28,533 bases of DNA from Sulfolobaceae archaeon (GTDB taxonomy: Archaea; Thermoproteota; Thermoprotei_A; Sulfolobales; Sulfolobaceae): NCBI GenBank assembly GCA_028277025.1, contig JAPYVG010000024.1:1-28533 (forward strand), given 5' to 3'. Both the position numbers and the translations under genes were made by a program. Below, piece after piece: positions 17,884 through 26,378 of this stretch (position 1 is its first letter; each line of letters opens with the position of its first letter). The notes beneath the pieces were generated by a model. It saw nothing but the letters and a program-made list of their open reading frames with translations. It made no database searches and was not told where the DNA came from.

Positions 17884-18756
17884 ATGTCTTATGCGTACTA
17901 TCCAGGCTGTGCAACACATGGTCTATCAAAGGACGTTGATATTGCTACAAGGAAAGTTTTTGAAGCTCTAGGAATAAAGTTAGAAGAAGTTAAGGATTGG
18001 AATTGTTGCGGAGGAGGATTTTTTGACGAATACGATGAAGTTGGGCATATTGCATTGAACCTTAGGAACTTATCAATTGTGGAAAAAATGGGATATACAA
18101 AAATGGTGACTCCTTGTAGTGTTTGCTTACACAGTCATAGGTTAGCAGTTTATAAATATAAGGAGAACAAGGACTTAAGGAAAGAGGTGGATAAAAGGAT
18201 TAAAAATACGTCTGTGAAGTATGAGGGTAAGACAAATGCCGAACACATTGTCTGGGTTTTAGTAAGAGATGCTGGGATAGAAAAGATAAAGGAGAAGGTG
18301 AAAAAACCATTGACTGGTTTAAGAGTTGCCGCATATTATGGATGCCAAATGTTAAGGCCGGAAGAAATAATGGGCTTTGAGCCTGCATTCAATCCTCACA
18401 GCATGGAAGATTTGATAGCCGCTACTGGTGCTACACCAGTAACATTTCCTATGTCTAGGTCTTGCTGTGGATTCCCATTAATGGGTAGCAATCCTAGTGT
18501 TGGGATAAAATTAGCGTACAATGTACTAAAAAGTGCTAAAGAACAAAACGCCGATTTGCTAGTTCACCCTTGTAGTTTGTGTCACTTACAGTTGGACAGT
18601 CTTCAGTTTAAGATTAAGGCAGAATTCAACACTAACTGGACTTTACCAGCAATTTACATTACGCAACTTTTGGGTTTAGCGTTTGGTTTTAAGGCTGAAG
18701 AATTAGGTATAGGAAAATTAGCTTTGGAAGTACTAAAAAGTAAGGGGTTCGCTTAA
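17884..18756 (+). CDS. sdhC: Succinate dehydrogenase CCG-domain subunit (SdhC/SdhE type)
   Basis: These 290 residues carry two cysteine-rich CCG domains like those of heterodisulfide reductase subunit B. The first uses C9, C41-C42, C78 and C81; the second uses C154, C194-C195, C230 and C233. Each can hold an iron-sulfur or zinc centre. There is no membrane helix of the classical SdhC kind, so this is the non-classical complex II in which CCG and small subunits replace the haem-containing anchor. The protein probably attaches peripherally to the membrane and hands electrons to caldariella-type quinone. ATG at 17884 is chosen for its ribosome site. The next gene starts directly after its stop codon. 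Confidence 0.93.
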   Translation: MSYAYYPGCATHGLSKDVDIATRKVFEALGIKLEEVKDWNCCGGGFFDEYDEVGHIALNLRNLSIVEKMGYTKMVTPCSVCLHSHRLAVYKYKENKDLRKEVDKRIKNTSVKYEGKTNAEHIVWVLVRDAGIEKIKEKVKKPLTGLRVAAYYGCQMLRPEEIMGFEPAFNPHSMEDLIAATGATPVTFPMSRSCCGFPLMGSNPSVGIKLAYNVLKSAKEQNADLLVHPCSLCHLQLDSLQFKIKAEFNTNWTLPAIYITQLLGLAFGFKAEELGIGKLALEVLKSKGFA

Positions 18757-19122
18757 ATGTTAGAGGAGGAGATTCAGTCGATAATTACAAAAATTGGAGG
18801 AAAAATAAATAAAGGATGGTATTCAGTTAGTGAAAGACCAGGTAGACCACCATTTGCTAAAGAGCTAGAGTATACTGTGGGAGATTTATATTGGGGTAAA
18901 GTGCATTTGAGAAATGATGGGGAGGTTTACGTTCTAGTAATTTCTAAGGATGTCTTTAACTGGAAGGATAGAGTAAAAGATCTAAAAGTTAATGGGGAAA
19001 TTGTAGATGCTGCTGGTGGACTAATGTGGTTAAGGGAAGAAGATGAAAAAAATCTTGAGTCTGATTTGAGGTATCTTATACAATACCTTAATTCAGTTAG
19101 GTCTAGTTCATCACAACATTAA
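18757..19122 (+). CDS. sdhD: Succinate dehydrogenase small subunit (SdhD/SdhF type)
   Basis: A 121-residue hydrophilic protein whose ATG abuts the sdhC stop codon. It has no transmembrane segment and no cysteine cluster. The core (LYWGKVHLRNDGEVYVLVIS) is beta-rich and a charged helix with a serine-rich end follows. Its identity rests on its place as fourth gene of the Sulfolobales sdh operon, where a protein of this size completes the non-classical complex. Its role in membrane attachment is inferred. The last ~30 bp carry, on the opposite strand, part of a candidate C/D-box RNA. Confidence 0.85.
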   Translation: MLEEEIQSIITKIGGKINKGWYSVSERPGRPPFAKELEYTVGDLYWGKVHLRNDGEVYVLVISKDVFNWKDRVKDLKVNGEIVDAAGGLMWLREEDEKNLESDLRYLIQYLNSVRSSSSQH

Positions 19123-19146
19123 TCAGCGTTCGGGTCGTCTCAACAT
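19093..19146 (-). ncRNA. C/D-box guide sRNA antisense to the end of sdhD
   Basis: On the minus strand a C-like ATGTTGA (19146-19140) is followed by a 13-nt guide, D' CTGA (19126-19123), a 9-nt spacer and C' TGATGA (19113-19108). An 11-nt guide and D CTGA (19096-19093) complete it. D', C' and D are canonical and C has one change. UUAA on both flanks can pair to close the ends. A TTTTATATAAT element on the minus strand (about 19165-19175) places the start of transcription at about 19144, right at box C. Predicted targets would contain CGTTCGGGTCGTC (guide 1) and TTAGGTCTAGT (guide 2); I could not place them with certainty. Confidence 0.5.
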
Positions 19147-19175
19147 TTTTAAACTCTATTTTTTATTATATAAAA

Positions 19176-19230
19176 GGCGGCCATGCTCAGTTGACTCCGC
19201 ACTAGCGGTGGATGAGACTGAGGCCTCCTT
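19176..19230. ncRNA. Structured RNA or terminator between sdhD and the VWA gene
   Basis: This GC-rich island in AT-rich DNA folds into a long hairpin. GGCGGC near 19177 pairs with GCCTCC near 19213-19218 with one mismatch, CTCAGT pairs with ACTGAG, and CCGC pairs with GCGG around an ACTA loop. The inner loop has UGA on one side and AUGAG on the other, a little like a kink-turn. On the plus strand, TTTTTAAAC at 19146-19154 could be a promoter 26 bp upstream and pyrimidine-rich sequence follows. On the minus strand the hairpin is followed by TTTTA and could end the VWA transcript. I cannot name the RNA. Confidence 0.35.
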
Positions 19231-19235
19231 CTCTC

Positions 19236-20588
19236 TTACGCTTCAACAACTCTTAATAAATCCTCTTGATCTAACTTGTATACTACGAGGTATTGGTCTG
19301 AAACTCTCCTTAGATCAGCATTATCCCCTCTTATCATTACGCTTATTAGAGTAGCGTTAGCCTCTTTTAATGACCTCCTTACCGTAGTTTCTGCTATTTT
19401 ATCCTCGCCATCAGTTAACAATATGATTTCACTAACTCCTTTTACATGTCCCTCCTTAATATCCTCACATGCCGATATTACTGACCTGCTTATGTCCGTA
19501 CCTCCTCCTCCTCTTATTTTACCTATATACTCTATCATTTTTATTACGTCTTTACTCTTGGCATTCCTCATTACTTTTATTAAGGGATATGGAATGTTAT
19601 CAAAGAATCTGATGTAAAAGTCCCTGTTTTCTCTTCTAGCCCTACTGTATAAAGCCAACGCTACAGCTTTAGCCCATAATATTTTTTCTCCGTCCATACT
19701 TCCAGACTTATCTAGTAGTAAATAAATTGGGCCTAATACTTCTTTGATCCTCTTCTGATAAAGCAAAATTTGAGACTCAGCTAGTTTAACATAGAATAAC
19801 TCTTCTGGAAGTGCGAGTTCCGAAGGAACTATTCTCTCTAAATCCGACCCTTCTTCATAACCATATAACTCTCCTCTGGAATATCTCGTAGTCTTCTTTT
19901 TAGTGTAATTCCCTAACCTAGGTATTCCACTTAGGAACTCTAATATCTTCTTAACTTCAGTATTCCTAGCAAGTCTTAAGACCTCATGTATTTCCCCTTC
20001 AAAGTTTAATATTGAACCAGTACCAGCCCCATTTCCTCCAACTATCCTTTGCAAGCTTCTCACTGATTCGGAATCTTCAATAGCCTTACTCAAAGCTTTC
20101 TCATGAACTTGTTTCATTAATTTTTCCATTTGTTGTTGGTTTTGCATTTCATTCTTTTGTCCTTCTCTATATCCTCCTCCTTTCATTAGTCCATTTAAAA
20201 TCTGTTCTGCCATTTGCCTTTCTTCTTGCGATTGTGAAGTTCTCTTTATTTTTTCTAGTTCTTCAATCAAATTCTGCACATAGCTTACTGAAAGTGCCAT
20301 ACTTACTGCTGAGTTTGCCACGGAATAGCTTCTGTTTTCTACAACTAGATCTGAACTCAACATTAAGTCTATGAAATTATACATGATTTGTTTTTCCTTA
20401 GGTATTTCACTTTTAGTTTTAGGTATAGGCATTGGTAAATAATGAATGTAATATGTATCTATCAAAAAGTTCTCTTCTAATTGTAATTCCCTTCCTAACA
20501 ATTTTTTCAAAGTATAGTTAATCCTTTCTCCTCTATACTTTATAAGTGGATCATCATAATCTATTCCTCTTAAAAAACCTTCTGTCAA
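19236..20588 (-). CDS. VWA-domain protein partnered with a MoxR ATPase
   Basis: The C-terminal von Willebrand A domain (residues ~285-445) has a full metal-binding MIDAS: DKSGS at 293-297, T364/D365 in GGGTD, and D393 in LLTDGED. The N-terminal ~280 residues are helical, with a Gln/Met-rich stretch near 145-160 likely to be a flexible or coiled segment. It follows the MoxR gene with a 2 bp overlap of start and stop codons (TTGA), a sign of translational coupling. MoxR/VWA pairs such as CoxD/CoxE and RavA/ViaA act as chaperones that remodel or insert metals into partner enzymes. The client here is unknown; nearby sdh and moeA genes are candidates by position only. Confidence 0.85.
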   Translation of the reverse strand: MTEGFLRGIDYDDPLIKYRGERINYTLKKLLGRELQLEENFLIDTYYIHYLPMPIPKTKSEIPKEKQIMYNFIDLMLSSDLVVENRSYSVANSAVSMALSVSYVQNLIEELEKIKRTSQSQEERQMAEQILNGLMKGGGYREGQKNEMQNQQQMEKLMKQVHEKALSKAIEDSESVRSLQRIVGGNGAGTGSILNFEGEIHEVLRLARNTEVKKILEFLSGIPRLGNYTKKKTTRYSRGELYGYEEGSDLERIVPSELALPEELFYVKLAESQILLYQKRIKEVLGPIYLLLDKSGSMDGEKILWAKAVALALYSRARRENRDFYIRFFDNIPYPLIKVMRNAKSKDVIKMIEYIGKIRGGGGTDISRSVISACEDIKEGHVKGVSEIILLTDGEDKIAETTVRRSLKEANATLISVMIRGDNADLRRVSDQYLVVYKLDQEDLLRVVEA

Positions 20589-21742
20589 GGATATATCCCC
20601 AGTTTTCTTGCTACTTTTTCTAACAATTTGTCAATCTCGTTAATAACTTCTTTTGAAAACTCCTCTACCTTTTCATCTCCGCTTTCCTTACCTAATGCTA
20701 AAACCCTATCTCTAGTAGCCCTTAAACTTCTAATTAGCTCTACTAGTCTGGGATCCGCTTCGCTTGCAGCATCAACGTATTTACTTGCTTCTTTAATGTT
20801 AGAATATATCTCGTTTAGTTCCTTCATGTACTTTATAGGTGTCTTTAGCTCTTCAGATAATAAAGCGGCTACTTTCTCAAAATCGTCTATTTCTTTCGGT
20901 GCTATATACTTTAAAACTATCAAGTCCTCTTCTATAGCCTTCATTCTACCGTTCAGTATTGCATGCGCAGATACTATTTTCAGTACTTTGCCTTTTCTTC
21001 TATCAGTTAAATGTATTCCCTTCTCCTCTAACATCGCATAAAGTTTAAGTAGTTTGCCTTTCACTCCAGATAAGTCAACTTGTGGTATCAGGTTGTATAA
21101 ATCGTCTAATTGGCGAATACTCATAATTGGTTCTTTTATTACCCATTTGTTTGAAAACTCATAATCCCATGCTGAGTTTATTAGATCTTTCCACAAATCC
21201 TCACTAACAGGCTTCGCGTAATGTCTTAATAATAATCTGTCATATAATGCATCTAATTCCGGCTCATCTGGGACTCTATTACTTGCGGATATTAGCGTTC
21301 TTAGAGGCACTCTAATTACGTTATAACCGTCATAAATAACTCTTTCATTTAATAAGGATAACAATGCGTTGAGTATAGCTGAATTTGCATTAAATATCTC
21401 ATCTAAAAACGCTATTTCACTTTCTGGTAATCTATCTTTAGTAATTCTTTTATAAACCCCTTGCTTTAATGCATTTATATCCAATGCTCCGAAAAGTTCT
21501 GCTGGTTCAGTATATTTTGTAAGTAAATACATGAAGAATTTGGCGTTTAATAATTCCGCGGCTCTTCTAGCTAATGCCGATTTTGCAGTCCCTGGTTCTC
21601 CTATTAAAATTACGTGCTCTTTTGATAATAATGCGAGGGTTATTACCTTGGCCTCTTCTTCTCTACCGACAAAGGGTGCTGATAATACTTCGACGAATTT
21701 TTTCGGATATTCTAACAATTGGTTGACATTACTACTACTCAC
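20585..21742 (-). CDS. MoxR-family AAA+ ATPase
   Basis: Counting from the GTG at 21742, Walker A is GEPGTAKS at 48-55, Walker B IAFLDE at 110-115, sensor 1 ISASNR at 151-156 and a DALYDR segment with the likely arginine finger at 164-169. A helical C-terminal region with lid and coiled-coil character extends to residue 385. The frame is open upstream to an ATG at 21880. The extra 46 residues are basic and unlike the family, whose proteins normally start 20-30 residues before the FVGREEE motif, and a TATA-like TTTTTAAACT near 21774-21784 fits the shorter form. The upstream start would also run into the ssb promoter. It is translationally coupled to the VWA gene. Confidence 0.87.
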   Translation of the reverse strand: MSSSNVNQLLEYPKKFVEVLSAPFVGREEEAKVITLALLSKEHVILIGEPGTAKSALARRAAELLNAKFFMYLLTKYTEPAELFGALDINALKQGVYKRITKDRLPESEIAFLDEIFNANSAILNALLSLLNERVIYDGYNVIRVPLRTLISASNRVPDEPELDALYDRLLLRHYAKPVSEDLWKDLINSAWDYEFSNKWVIKEPIMSIRQLDDLYNLIPQVDLSGVKGKLLKLYAMLEEKGIHLTDRRKGKVLKIVSAHAILNGRMKAIEEDLIVLKYIAPKEIDDFEKVAALLSEELKTPIKYMKELNEIYSNIKEASKYVDAASEADPRLVELIRSLRATRDRVLALGKESGDEKVEEFSKEVINEIDKLLEKVARKLGIYP

Positions 21743-21882
21743 AGTGTTATCCCATGAATTAATATTGTTGGATAGTTTAAAAACAAATCTTAATAGACAT
21801 TTAACGGGGATATTAAACAATACTCCTTTTATAAGCCGATTCTTTTCACCTTTTTTAACCTTACTTTGACGTTCTAACATAA

Positions 21883-21892
21883 TTTTTTATAT
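21883..21892 (+). promoter_or_regulatory. TATA box of ssb, with a leader hairpin downstream
   Basis: TTTTTTATAT places transcription start near 21914, giving a leader of about 24 nt before the ATG at 21938. Most other promoters here are leaderless. The leader contains a 5 bp inverted repeat (CTCGA at 21921-21925 and TCGAG at 21929-21933), which could be a protein site or a small RNA hairpin. Confidence 0.45.
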
Positions 21893-21937
21893 CCCAAATG
21901 AGAAGGAGAATCTAACAAATCTCGAGAGTCGAGTCAA

Positions 21938-22369
21938 ATGGGAGAAGAAAAAGTAGGTAATTTAAAACCCGGAATGGAAAACGTAAATGTAACTGTTCGC
22001 GTAATAGAAGCGAGCGAGCCAAAAGTTATACAAACAAAAAACGGTACTAGAACCATAAGCGAAGCTATAGTAGGAGACGAAACCGGTAGGGTAAAATTAA
22101 CGTTATGGGGTAACTTAGCAGGTACTGTGAAACCTGGTTCTGTGATAAAAATTGATAATGCGTGGACAACAGCATATAAAGGTAAAGTCCAATTAAATGC
22201 TGGTAGCAAATCACAGATAACTGAAGCTGAAGACACTACCATACCCGATGCTAGTCAAATACCAGAAAACACTCCTTCAGCGGGAGAATATAAGAGGCCA
22301 TTCAATAAAGGCAGAGGTAGAAGATTCGGAGGTAGAAAACCTAGATTTGAGGGAGGAGAAGAGGAGTGA
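21938..22369 (+). CDS. ssb: Single-stranded DNA-binding protein (crenarchaeal SSB)
   Basis: This 143-residue protein has one OB fold (residues ~1-112) followed by a Gly/Arg-rich linker and an acidic tail ending in GGEEE, the design of the S. solfataricus SSB. W57 and W76 correspond to the DNA-stacking tryptophans W56 and W75 of that protein; the third aromatic, F79 there, is Y80 here. It binds single-stranded DNA during replication and repair, and the acidic tail usually recruits partners. The start is ATG at 21938. The stop codon overlaps the start of the PqqD-like gene by 3 bp, so translation of the two is coupled. Confidence 0.95.
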   Translation: MGEEKVGNLKPGMENVNVTVRVIEASEPKVIQTKNGTRTISEAIVGDETGRVKLTLWGNLAGTVKPGSVIKIDNAWTTAYKGKVQLNAGSKSQITEAEDTTIPDASQIPENTPSAGEYKRPFNKGRGRRFGGRKPRFEGGEEE

Positions 22370-22647
22370 ATTTCGAGGAAGTAAAGGATCTTAAACCTCA
22401 AAAAATAGGCGAATTCATAGATAAAAGTGAAGATGGAGAAGGATATATAATCAAAGTATCTGAGGATAAGGTTTACGAGTTAGCCCCTATAGCTTATTAC
22501 GTTTGGGAGTTATGTGATGGTAATAAGACCGTAACTCAAATTCTCACTCAAATAAGTCAAGAGGCGAACTTATCCGTAGACCAAGTTAGAGATCCCATAC
22601 TGATGGTACTTGACGAGTTAAAGAAAGCCTCCTTAATTACCATGTAA
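22366..22647 (+). CDS. PqqD-like small protein
   Basis: The 93 residues match the PqqD fold: a short beta sheet with the motif [16 protein letters not shown] at ~36-51, then [12 protein letters not shown] and a C-terminal helix with [10 protein letters not shown]. PqqD proteins bind peptide substrates and present them to radical SAM enzymes. No radical SAM gene or precursor peptide is visible nearby, so this archaeal stand-alone form may bind a different peptide or act as a small winged-helix-like module. The GTG start at 22366 overlaps the ssb stop, indicating joint expression with SSB. Confidence 0.75.
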   Translation: MNFEEVKDLKPQKIGEFIDKSEDGEGYIIKVSEDKVYELAPIAYYVWELCDGNKTVTQILTQISQEANLSVDQVRDPILMVLDELKKASLITM

Positions 22648-22680
22648 AGATAAATAAGTTTTATTCTACATATTTTTTAA

Positions 22681-24321
22681 ATGAGGGCTATTTTAAATGA
22701 TCAAGAACTACTTTTAGCTAGTGATGCTTTAAACCGATTCATTAATGAGTTACCGCCACAACCTATAGGGGTAGAAGAAGTAGAGCTTCTTAATTCCTTG
22801 GGCAGAATATCGGCAGAGAACGTATATTCACCTATAGATTTACCACCATTTTCAAGGTCTACAGTGGACGGTTATGCGATTATAGCTAACAGAACACCGG
22901 GAGAATTTCGTGTCATAGATAGTATAAGAATAGGTGAATATAAGGAGATTATAATAAACGAGGGAGAAGCAGTAGAAGTAGATACCGGTGCTGTGATTCC
23001 TAGAAACGCTACTGCAGTTATTAAAGTCGAAGAGGTTGAGAAAATCGGTGATAAAATAAGAATACCTAGAAAGGTAAGGTTTGGTGAGAACGTTGGGTGG
23101 ATAGGTAGTGATATTCCTAAAGGGACTCTAATTCTGAGAAAAGGCGAGAAAATAGGTCCAGAGAAAATAACTTTGCTTGCAAGTGTTGGAATCAGTAAAG
23201 TAAAAGTTTTCAAGAAAGTAAAAATTTTCATTATTACTACTGGTGATGAGCTAGTTCAACCTGGTGAAGAGCTAAAAAATGGTAAAATTTATGAGTCTAA
23301 TTCTTACTATCTATCCTCATATTTAACATTAAAAGGGTACGAGATAGTAGGTAGGACTAATATAGGTGATGATAAGGAGAAGATTAGAGATGCGTTAATT
23401 AATGCGTTAGCTGTTGCAGATGTTGTGATCTTAACTGGTGGCACTAGTGCTGGAGAGAAAGACTATGTGCATGAAGTAATTAAAGAAGAAGGGAAGATAG
23501 TTGTCCACGGACTTAAGTTCAAGCCGGGGAAACCCACTATATTAGGAATTGTAAAAGGCAAACCGGTATTTGGATTACCGGGTAATGTAGTTTCAACAAT
23601 AATAGTAACACAACAAGTTATAGAAAAGTACTTAGCTCTGATGGCTGGTTATAATGGAGAGATAGAGAACACTGTAGAAGCTATATTAATGAATTCCGTA
23701 AAAGCAGATAAGAATAGGTTTACTTACATACCGGTTTTTCTATTTGAAAAGGGTGGCAAGTATTATGCTTTAGCAGTAGATTTTGACAGTTATATGATAG
23801 GGACTTTTGCCAATGCAGATGGTTATATAGGTTTAAGTCCCAGTACGATAATAAATGAGGGCGAAACTGTTAAAGTCATACTCAAGTCTTTAGATAAAAG
23901 ACCGGTGTATATAGGGGAGGAGGATAAGTACTTAATGTCATTACTAGGTGAAGAAGTGAGGAAATTGCCTTTAGGCTCTTATGCTGGTTTAAAAGCTCTT
24001 AAATACGGCGTAGGCGATGTGATAGTAGTAAGTTCACTATATGAAGACGTTAGCGGGGAGGATTTTTCTTTTGTAAGAAGGATTATAGAAACTGAGGGCT
24101 CAGATTTGATAGGTTATCATGAATGGATCGGATTGAGTAAATTAACTCCATCTAGTTCAGTAAAATTAAGGTATGTTAGTATTGCACTTTCTTTCATAGG
24201 TAAGGCTAAAGTAATTATACCAGAAACATTTAGCATAAGTGGTAAAGTTATAGGAGAAGAGAAATTAAAAGTATTTATTAAAAATGAGAGTTTAAGAAAA
24301 TATTTTGAAAAGTCTCATTAA
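22681..24321 (+). CDS. moeA: Molybdopterin molybdenumtransferase (MoeA) with C-terminal extension
   Basis: MoeA inserts molybdate or tungstate into adenylated molybdopterin. Motifs include STVDGYAI at ~60-67, VDTGAVIP at ~99-106, TTGDELV, GGTSAGEKDY, KPGKPT and GLPGNVVS. The first ~400 residues are a complete MoeA. The last ~140 residues (after PVYIGEED) resemble part of the periplasmic-binding-protein-like domain (YEDVSGEDFSFVRRI, DLIGYHEWIGLSKL) fused to many archaeal MoeA proteins. That domain is usually ~220 residues, so it appears shortened. It starts with ATG at 22681, 33 bp after the PqqD-like gene. The thrB promoter lies at its end. Confidence 0.92.
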   Translation: MRAILNDQELLLASDALNRFINELPPQPIGVEEVELLNSLGRISAENVYSPIDLPPFSRSTVDGYAIIANRTPGEFRVIDSIRIGEYKEIIINEGEAVEVDTGAVIPRNATAVIKVEEVEKIGDKIRIPRKVRFGENVGWIGSDIPKGTLILRKGEKIGPEKITLLASVGISKVKVFKKVKIFIITTGDELVQPGEELKNGKIYESNSYYLSSYLTLKGYEIVGRTNIGDDKEKIRDALINALAVADVVILTGGTSAGEKDYVHEVIKEEGKIVVHGLKFKPGKPTILGIVKGKPVFGLPGNVVSTIIVTQQVIEKYLALMAGYNGEIENTVEAILMNSVKADKNRFTYIPVFLFEKGGKYYALAVDFDSYMIGTFANADGYIGLSPSTIINEGETVKVILKSLDKRPVYIGEEDKYLMSLLGEEVRKLPLGSYAGLKALKYGVGDVIVVSSLYEDVSGEDFSFVRRIIETEGSDLIGYHEWIGLSKLTPSSSVKLRYVSIALSFIGKAKVIIPETFSISGKVIGEEKLKVFIKNESLRKYFEKSH

Positions 24322-24330
24322 TTTTTTATT
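24322..24330 (+). promoter_or_regulatory. TATA box of the homoserine kinase gene
   Basis: TTTTTTATT, starting at the moeA stop codon, is centred 27 bp upstream of the ATG at 24353. It shows a separate leaderless transcript and supports that start over an earlier in-frame ATG at 24305. Confidence 0.5.
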
Positions 24331-24352
24331 TTTTATTAATGCTATTCCAGTT

Positions 24353-25273
24353 ATGATAGGTAAAGCTTATTCTTCATCAGCGAATTTGGGAGCTGGTTTC
24401 GACATTTTAGCTTTAGCACATAATGCTTTTTTGGACTCTGTAAAGGTTAATGCCGAGAACAGTTCATCATTGCAAATAATGGTTAAAGGAGAGGGAATCC
24501 CTAATGAGGTTGAGAAGAATTCAGCCTCCTACGCTGTGCTCAAACTTCTTTCTGAGTATAACATTAAGGCGAAAATAAAAATGGAGGTAATTAAGGGTAT
24601 TCCACCGGGTTTAGGTATGGGGAGTAGTGGTGCTTCTGCTGTAGCTGCAATTGTTGCTACGAATGAGATTTTTAAGTTAAATCTCAGTAAGGACGAAATA
24701 GTCAAATACTCGATGTTAGGCGAGATAGCTTCTTCTGGTTCCGCTCATCCGGATAATGTTGCTGCCAGCACTTATGGTGGTGTTGTAGCTGTTACTTCAA
24801 CGAATCCAGTAAGAGTCTCTCAAATCCCAGTTAATCTTGATTTCGAGATACTTCTCTTTATTCCTTTGGTGAAACTCCAAGACAAAACTAAGAAGGCTCG
24901 GGAAATGTTACCTAAGGAAGTAGCACTAGGTAAAAGTGTAAATAACTCTAGATATTTAACTTCGTTTATTTTGGGTTTAATAAAAGGAGATAGAGAACTA
25001 GTGAGAATTGGCCTTAACGATGAGATAGTTGAGAAGGCTAGGGAACCGCTCTTCCCATATTATCCTAAAATTAAAGAGGTTTCGCTCTCTTTAAATGCAG
25101 TGGGTGCTTGTGTTAGTGGTGCTGGTCCTACTATAGCTGTTTTCATAGATGATAAGTCTAATAAAAAGGAAATTATAAATGAAGGACTTAAAATTTGTAG
25201 TTCATATGGTTATGAGTGCATAATAAAGGAAGCTAAGTTAGCTGGAGGTGCTTGGGTTGAGGGATGGGACTAA
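24353..25273 (+). CDS. thrB: Homoserine kinase (GHMP family)
   Basis: ThrB phosphorylates homoserine on the way to threonine. The N-terminal SSANLGAGFD (8-17) and the ATP loop PPGLGMGSSGAS (84-95) are GHMP kinase motifs 1 and 2; GACVSGAGPTIAVF near the C-terminus is motif 3. The GSAHPDNVA segment is typical of homoserine kinases rather than mevalonate kinases. Starting at 24353 gives 306 residues, a normal length; the frame extends 16 residues upstream into the moeA end, where the TATA box sits. The 3' end overlaps the next gene by 17 bp. In archaea O-phosphohomoserine may also serve sulfur amino-acid synthesis, which would link it to the neighbour. Confidence 0.92.
   Translation: MIGKAYSSSANLGAGFDILALAHNAFLDSVKVNAENSSSLQIMVKGEGIPNEVEKNSASYAVLKLLSEYNIKAKIKMEVIKGIPPGLGMGSSGASAVAAIVATNEIFKLNLSKDEIVKYSMLGEIASSGSAHPDNVAASTYGGVVAVTSTNPVRVSQIPVNLDFEILLFIPLVKLQDKTKKAREMLPKEVALGKSVNNSRYLTSFILGLIKGDRELVRIGLNDEIVEKAREPLFPYYPKIKEVSLSLNAVGACVSGAGPTIAVFIDDKSNKKEIINEGLKICSSYGYECIIKEAKLAGGAWVEGWD
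25244..25250 (+). promoter_or_regulatory. Shine-Dalgarno site that decides the start of the trans-sulfuration gene
   Basis: GGAGGTG lies six bases before the TTG at 25257. The upstream in-frame GTG (25248) is part of this site and is therefore an unlikely start. Confidence 0.6.
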
Positions 25274-26378
25274 AGCTGTTAAAGAAGAAGTAGATAAAGA
25301 GACCGGGGCAATAACTACACCTATTTATCAAACAACCTCTTATCAGTATCCAGTTGGTGAGAAATATAGATATAGTAGGGAACTTAATCCTACTGTTCTA
25401 AGATTAGCTAATATAATAGCAGAACTTGAAGAAGCTGAGATGGGTGTAGCTTTTTCCTCTGGAATGGGCGCCATTTCCTCAACGCTCTTAACATTAGTTA
25501 AACCCGGTTCCAACGTTTTAATACATAGGGATATGTTCGGGAGGACTTACCGCTTCTTCACAGACTTTTTAAGGAGTCTAGGAGTTAATATCGATGTTGC
25601 TAACCCCGGAGAAATAGTTGAAAAGGCTAAGGATAAGAAGTACGATATAATCTTTGTTGAAAGCATTTCTAACCCGATTTTAAGAGTTGCGGATATAATA
25701 ACTTTGTCTAAAATAAGTAAGGAAAATAATTCAATTCTTATAGTAGATGCTACATTTTCAACACCTATAAACCAAAAGCCTATTGTGCAAGGATCTCAGA
25801 TTGTGGTTCATAGTGCTTCTAAGTTTCTCGCTGGACATAATGATGTTATTGCTGGACTAGCTGCTGGTTATAAAGACTTGCTAGTTAAAGTCGATCTGAT
25901 GAGGAGGACTTTGGGCACTTCTTTAGATCCTCATGCTGCTTATTTGGTAATCAGAGGAATCAAGACATTAAAAGTACGTATGGACGTTATTAATTCTAAT
26001 GCTCAAAAGATCGCTGAATTCCTTTCCGAGCATCCCAAGATTAAGAAAGTCTATTACCCTGGCTTGAAATCTCACCCTGATCATGAGATTGCTAGGAAGC
26101 TATTGAAAGGCTTTGGTGGTGTAGTTAGTTTTGAGATCAAAGGTACGATGAGCGACAGTATAAATCTAATGAATAAATTTAATGTAATTCTGGCTGCCCA
26201 GACTTTAGGCGGGGTTAACTCAACTATTTCCCATCCAGCTACTATGTCACATAGGACTCTAACACCGGAGGAGAGGAAAATTGTTGGAATATCAGATACA
26301 ATGTTAAGACTTTCCGTAGGGATAGAAGAAATAGATGATTTAATTGAGGATCTAGATAAAGCTTTATCTTCAATATGA
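25257..26378 (+). CDS. metB: Cystathionine gamma-synthase/lyase family PLP enzyme
   Basis: This Cys/Met-metabolism enzyme uses pyridoxal phosphate. Y27/Y39-type tyrosines (TPIYQTTSY, YRYSR), SSGMGAI at 68-74, D164 in VDATF and the Schiff-base lysine K189 in HSASKFLAGHND are all present. LGTSLDPHAAYLVIRGIKTL and the SHPATMSH segment are diagnostic of the family. The 373 residues match the usual length. Family members include cystathionine gamma-synthase, gamma-lyase and O-acyl-homoserine sulfhydrylase, which sequence alone cannot separate. Overlap with thrB suggests a substrate derived from homoserine. TTG at 25257 is preferred because of its ribosome site. It ends at 26378, one base from the end of the convergent gene. 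Confidence 0.9.
   Translation: MRDGTKAVKEEVDKETGAITTPIYQTTSYQYPVGEKYRYSRELNPTVLRLANIIAELEEAEMGVAFSSGMGAISSTLLTLVKPGSNVLIHRDMFGRTYRFFTDFLRSLGVNIDVANPGEIVEKAKDKKYDIIFVESISNPILRVADIITLSKISKENNSILIVDATFSTPINQKPIVQGSQIVVHSASKFLAGHNDVIAGLAAGYKDLLVKVDLMRRTLGTSLDPHAAYLVIRGIKTLKVRMDVINSNAQKIAEFLSEHPKIKKVYYPGLKSHPDHEIARKLLKGFGGVVSFEIKGTMSDSINLMNKFNVILAAQTLGGVNSTISHPATMSHRTLTPEERKIVGISDTMLRLSVGIEEIDDLIEDLDKALSSI

Noticed and set aside
20628..21041. Plus-strand ORFs opposite the MoxR and VWA genes (also 19276-19617 and 21531-21869)
   Set aside because: They mirror well-supported minus-strand genes, are low-complexity and hydrophobic, and match no family.
21938..22242. Minus-strand ORF opposite ssb
   Set aside because: It is a shadow of the ssb frame; ssb is certain from its conserved OB fold.
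22872..23231. Minus-strand ORF opposite moeA
   Set aside because: It lies wholly inside a clear MoeA coding frame and has no start signals.
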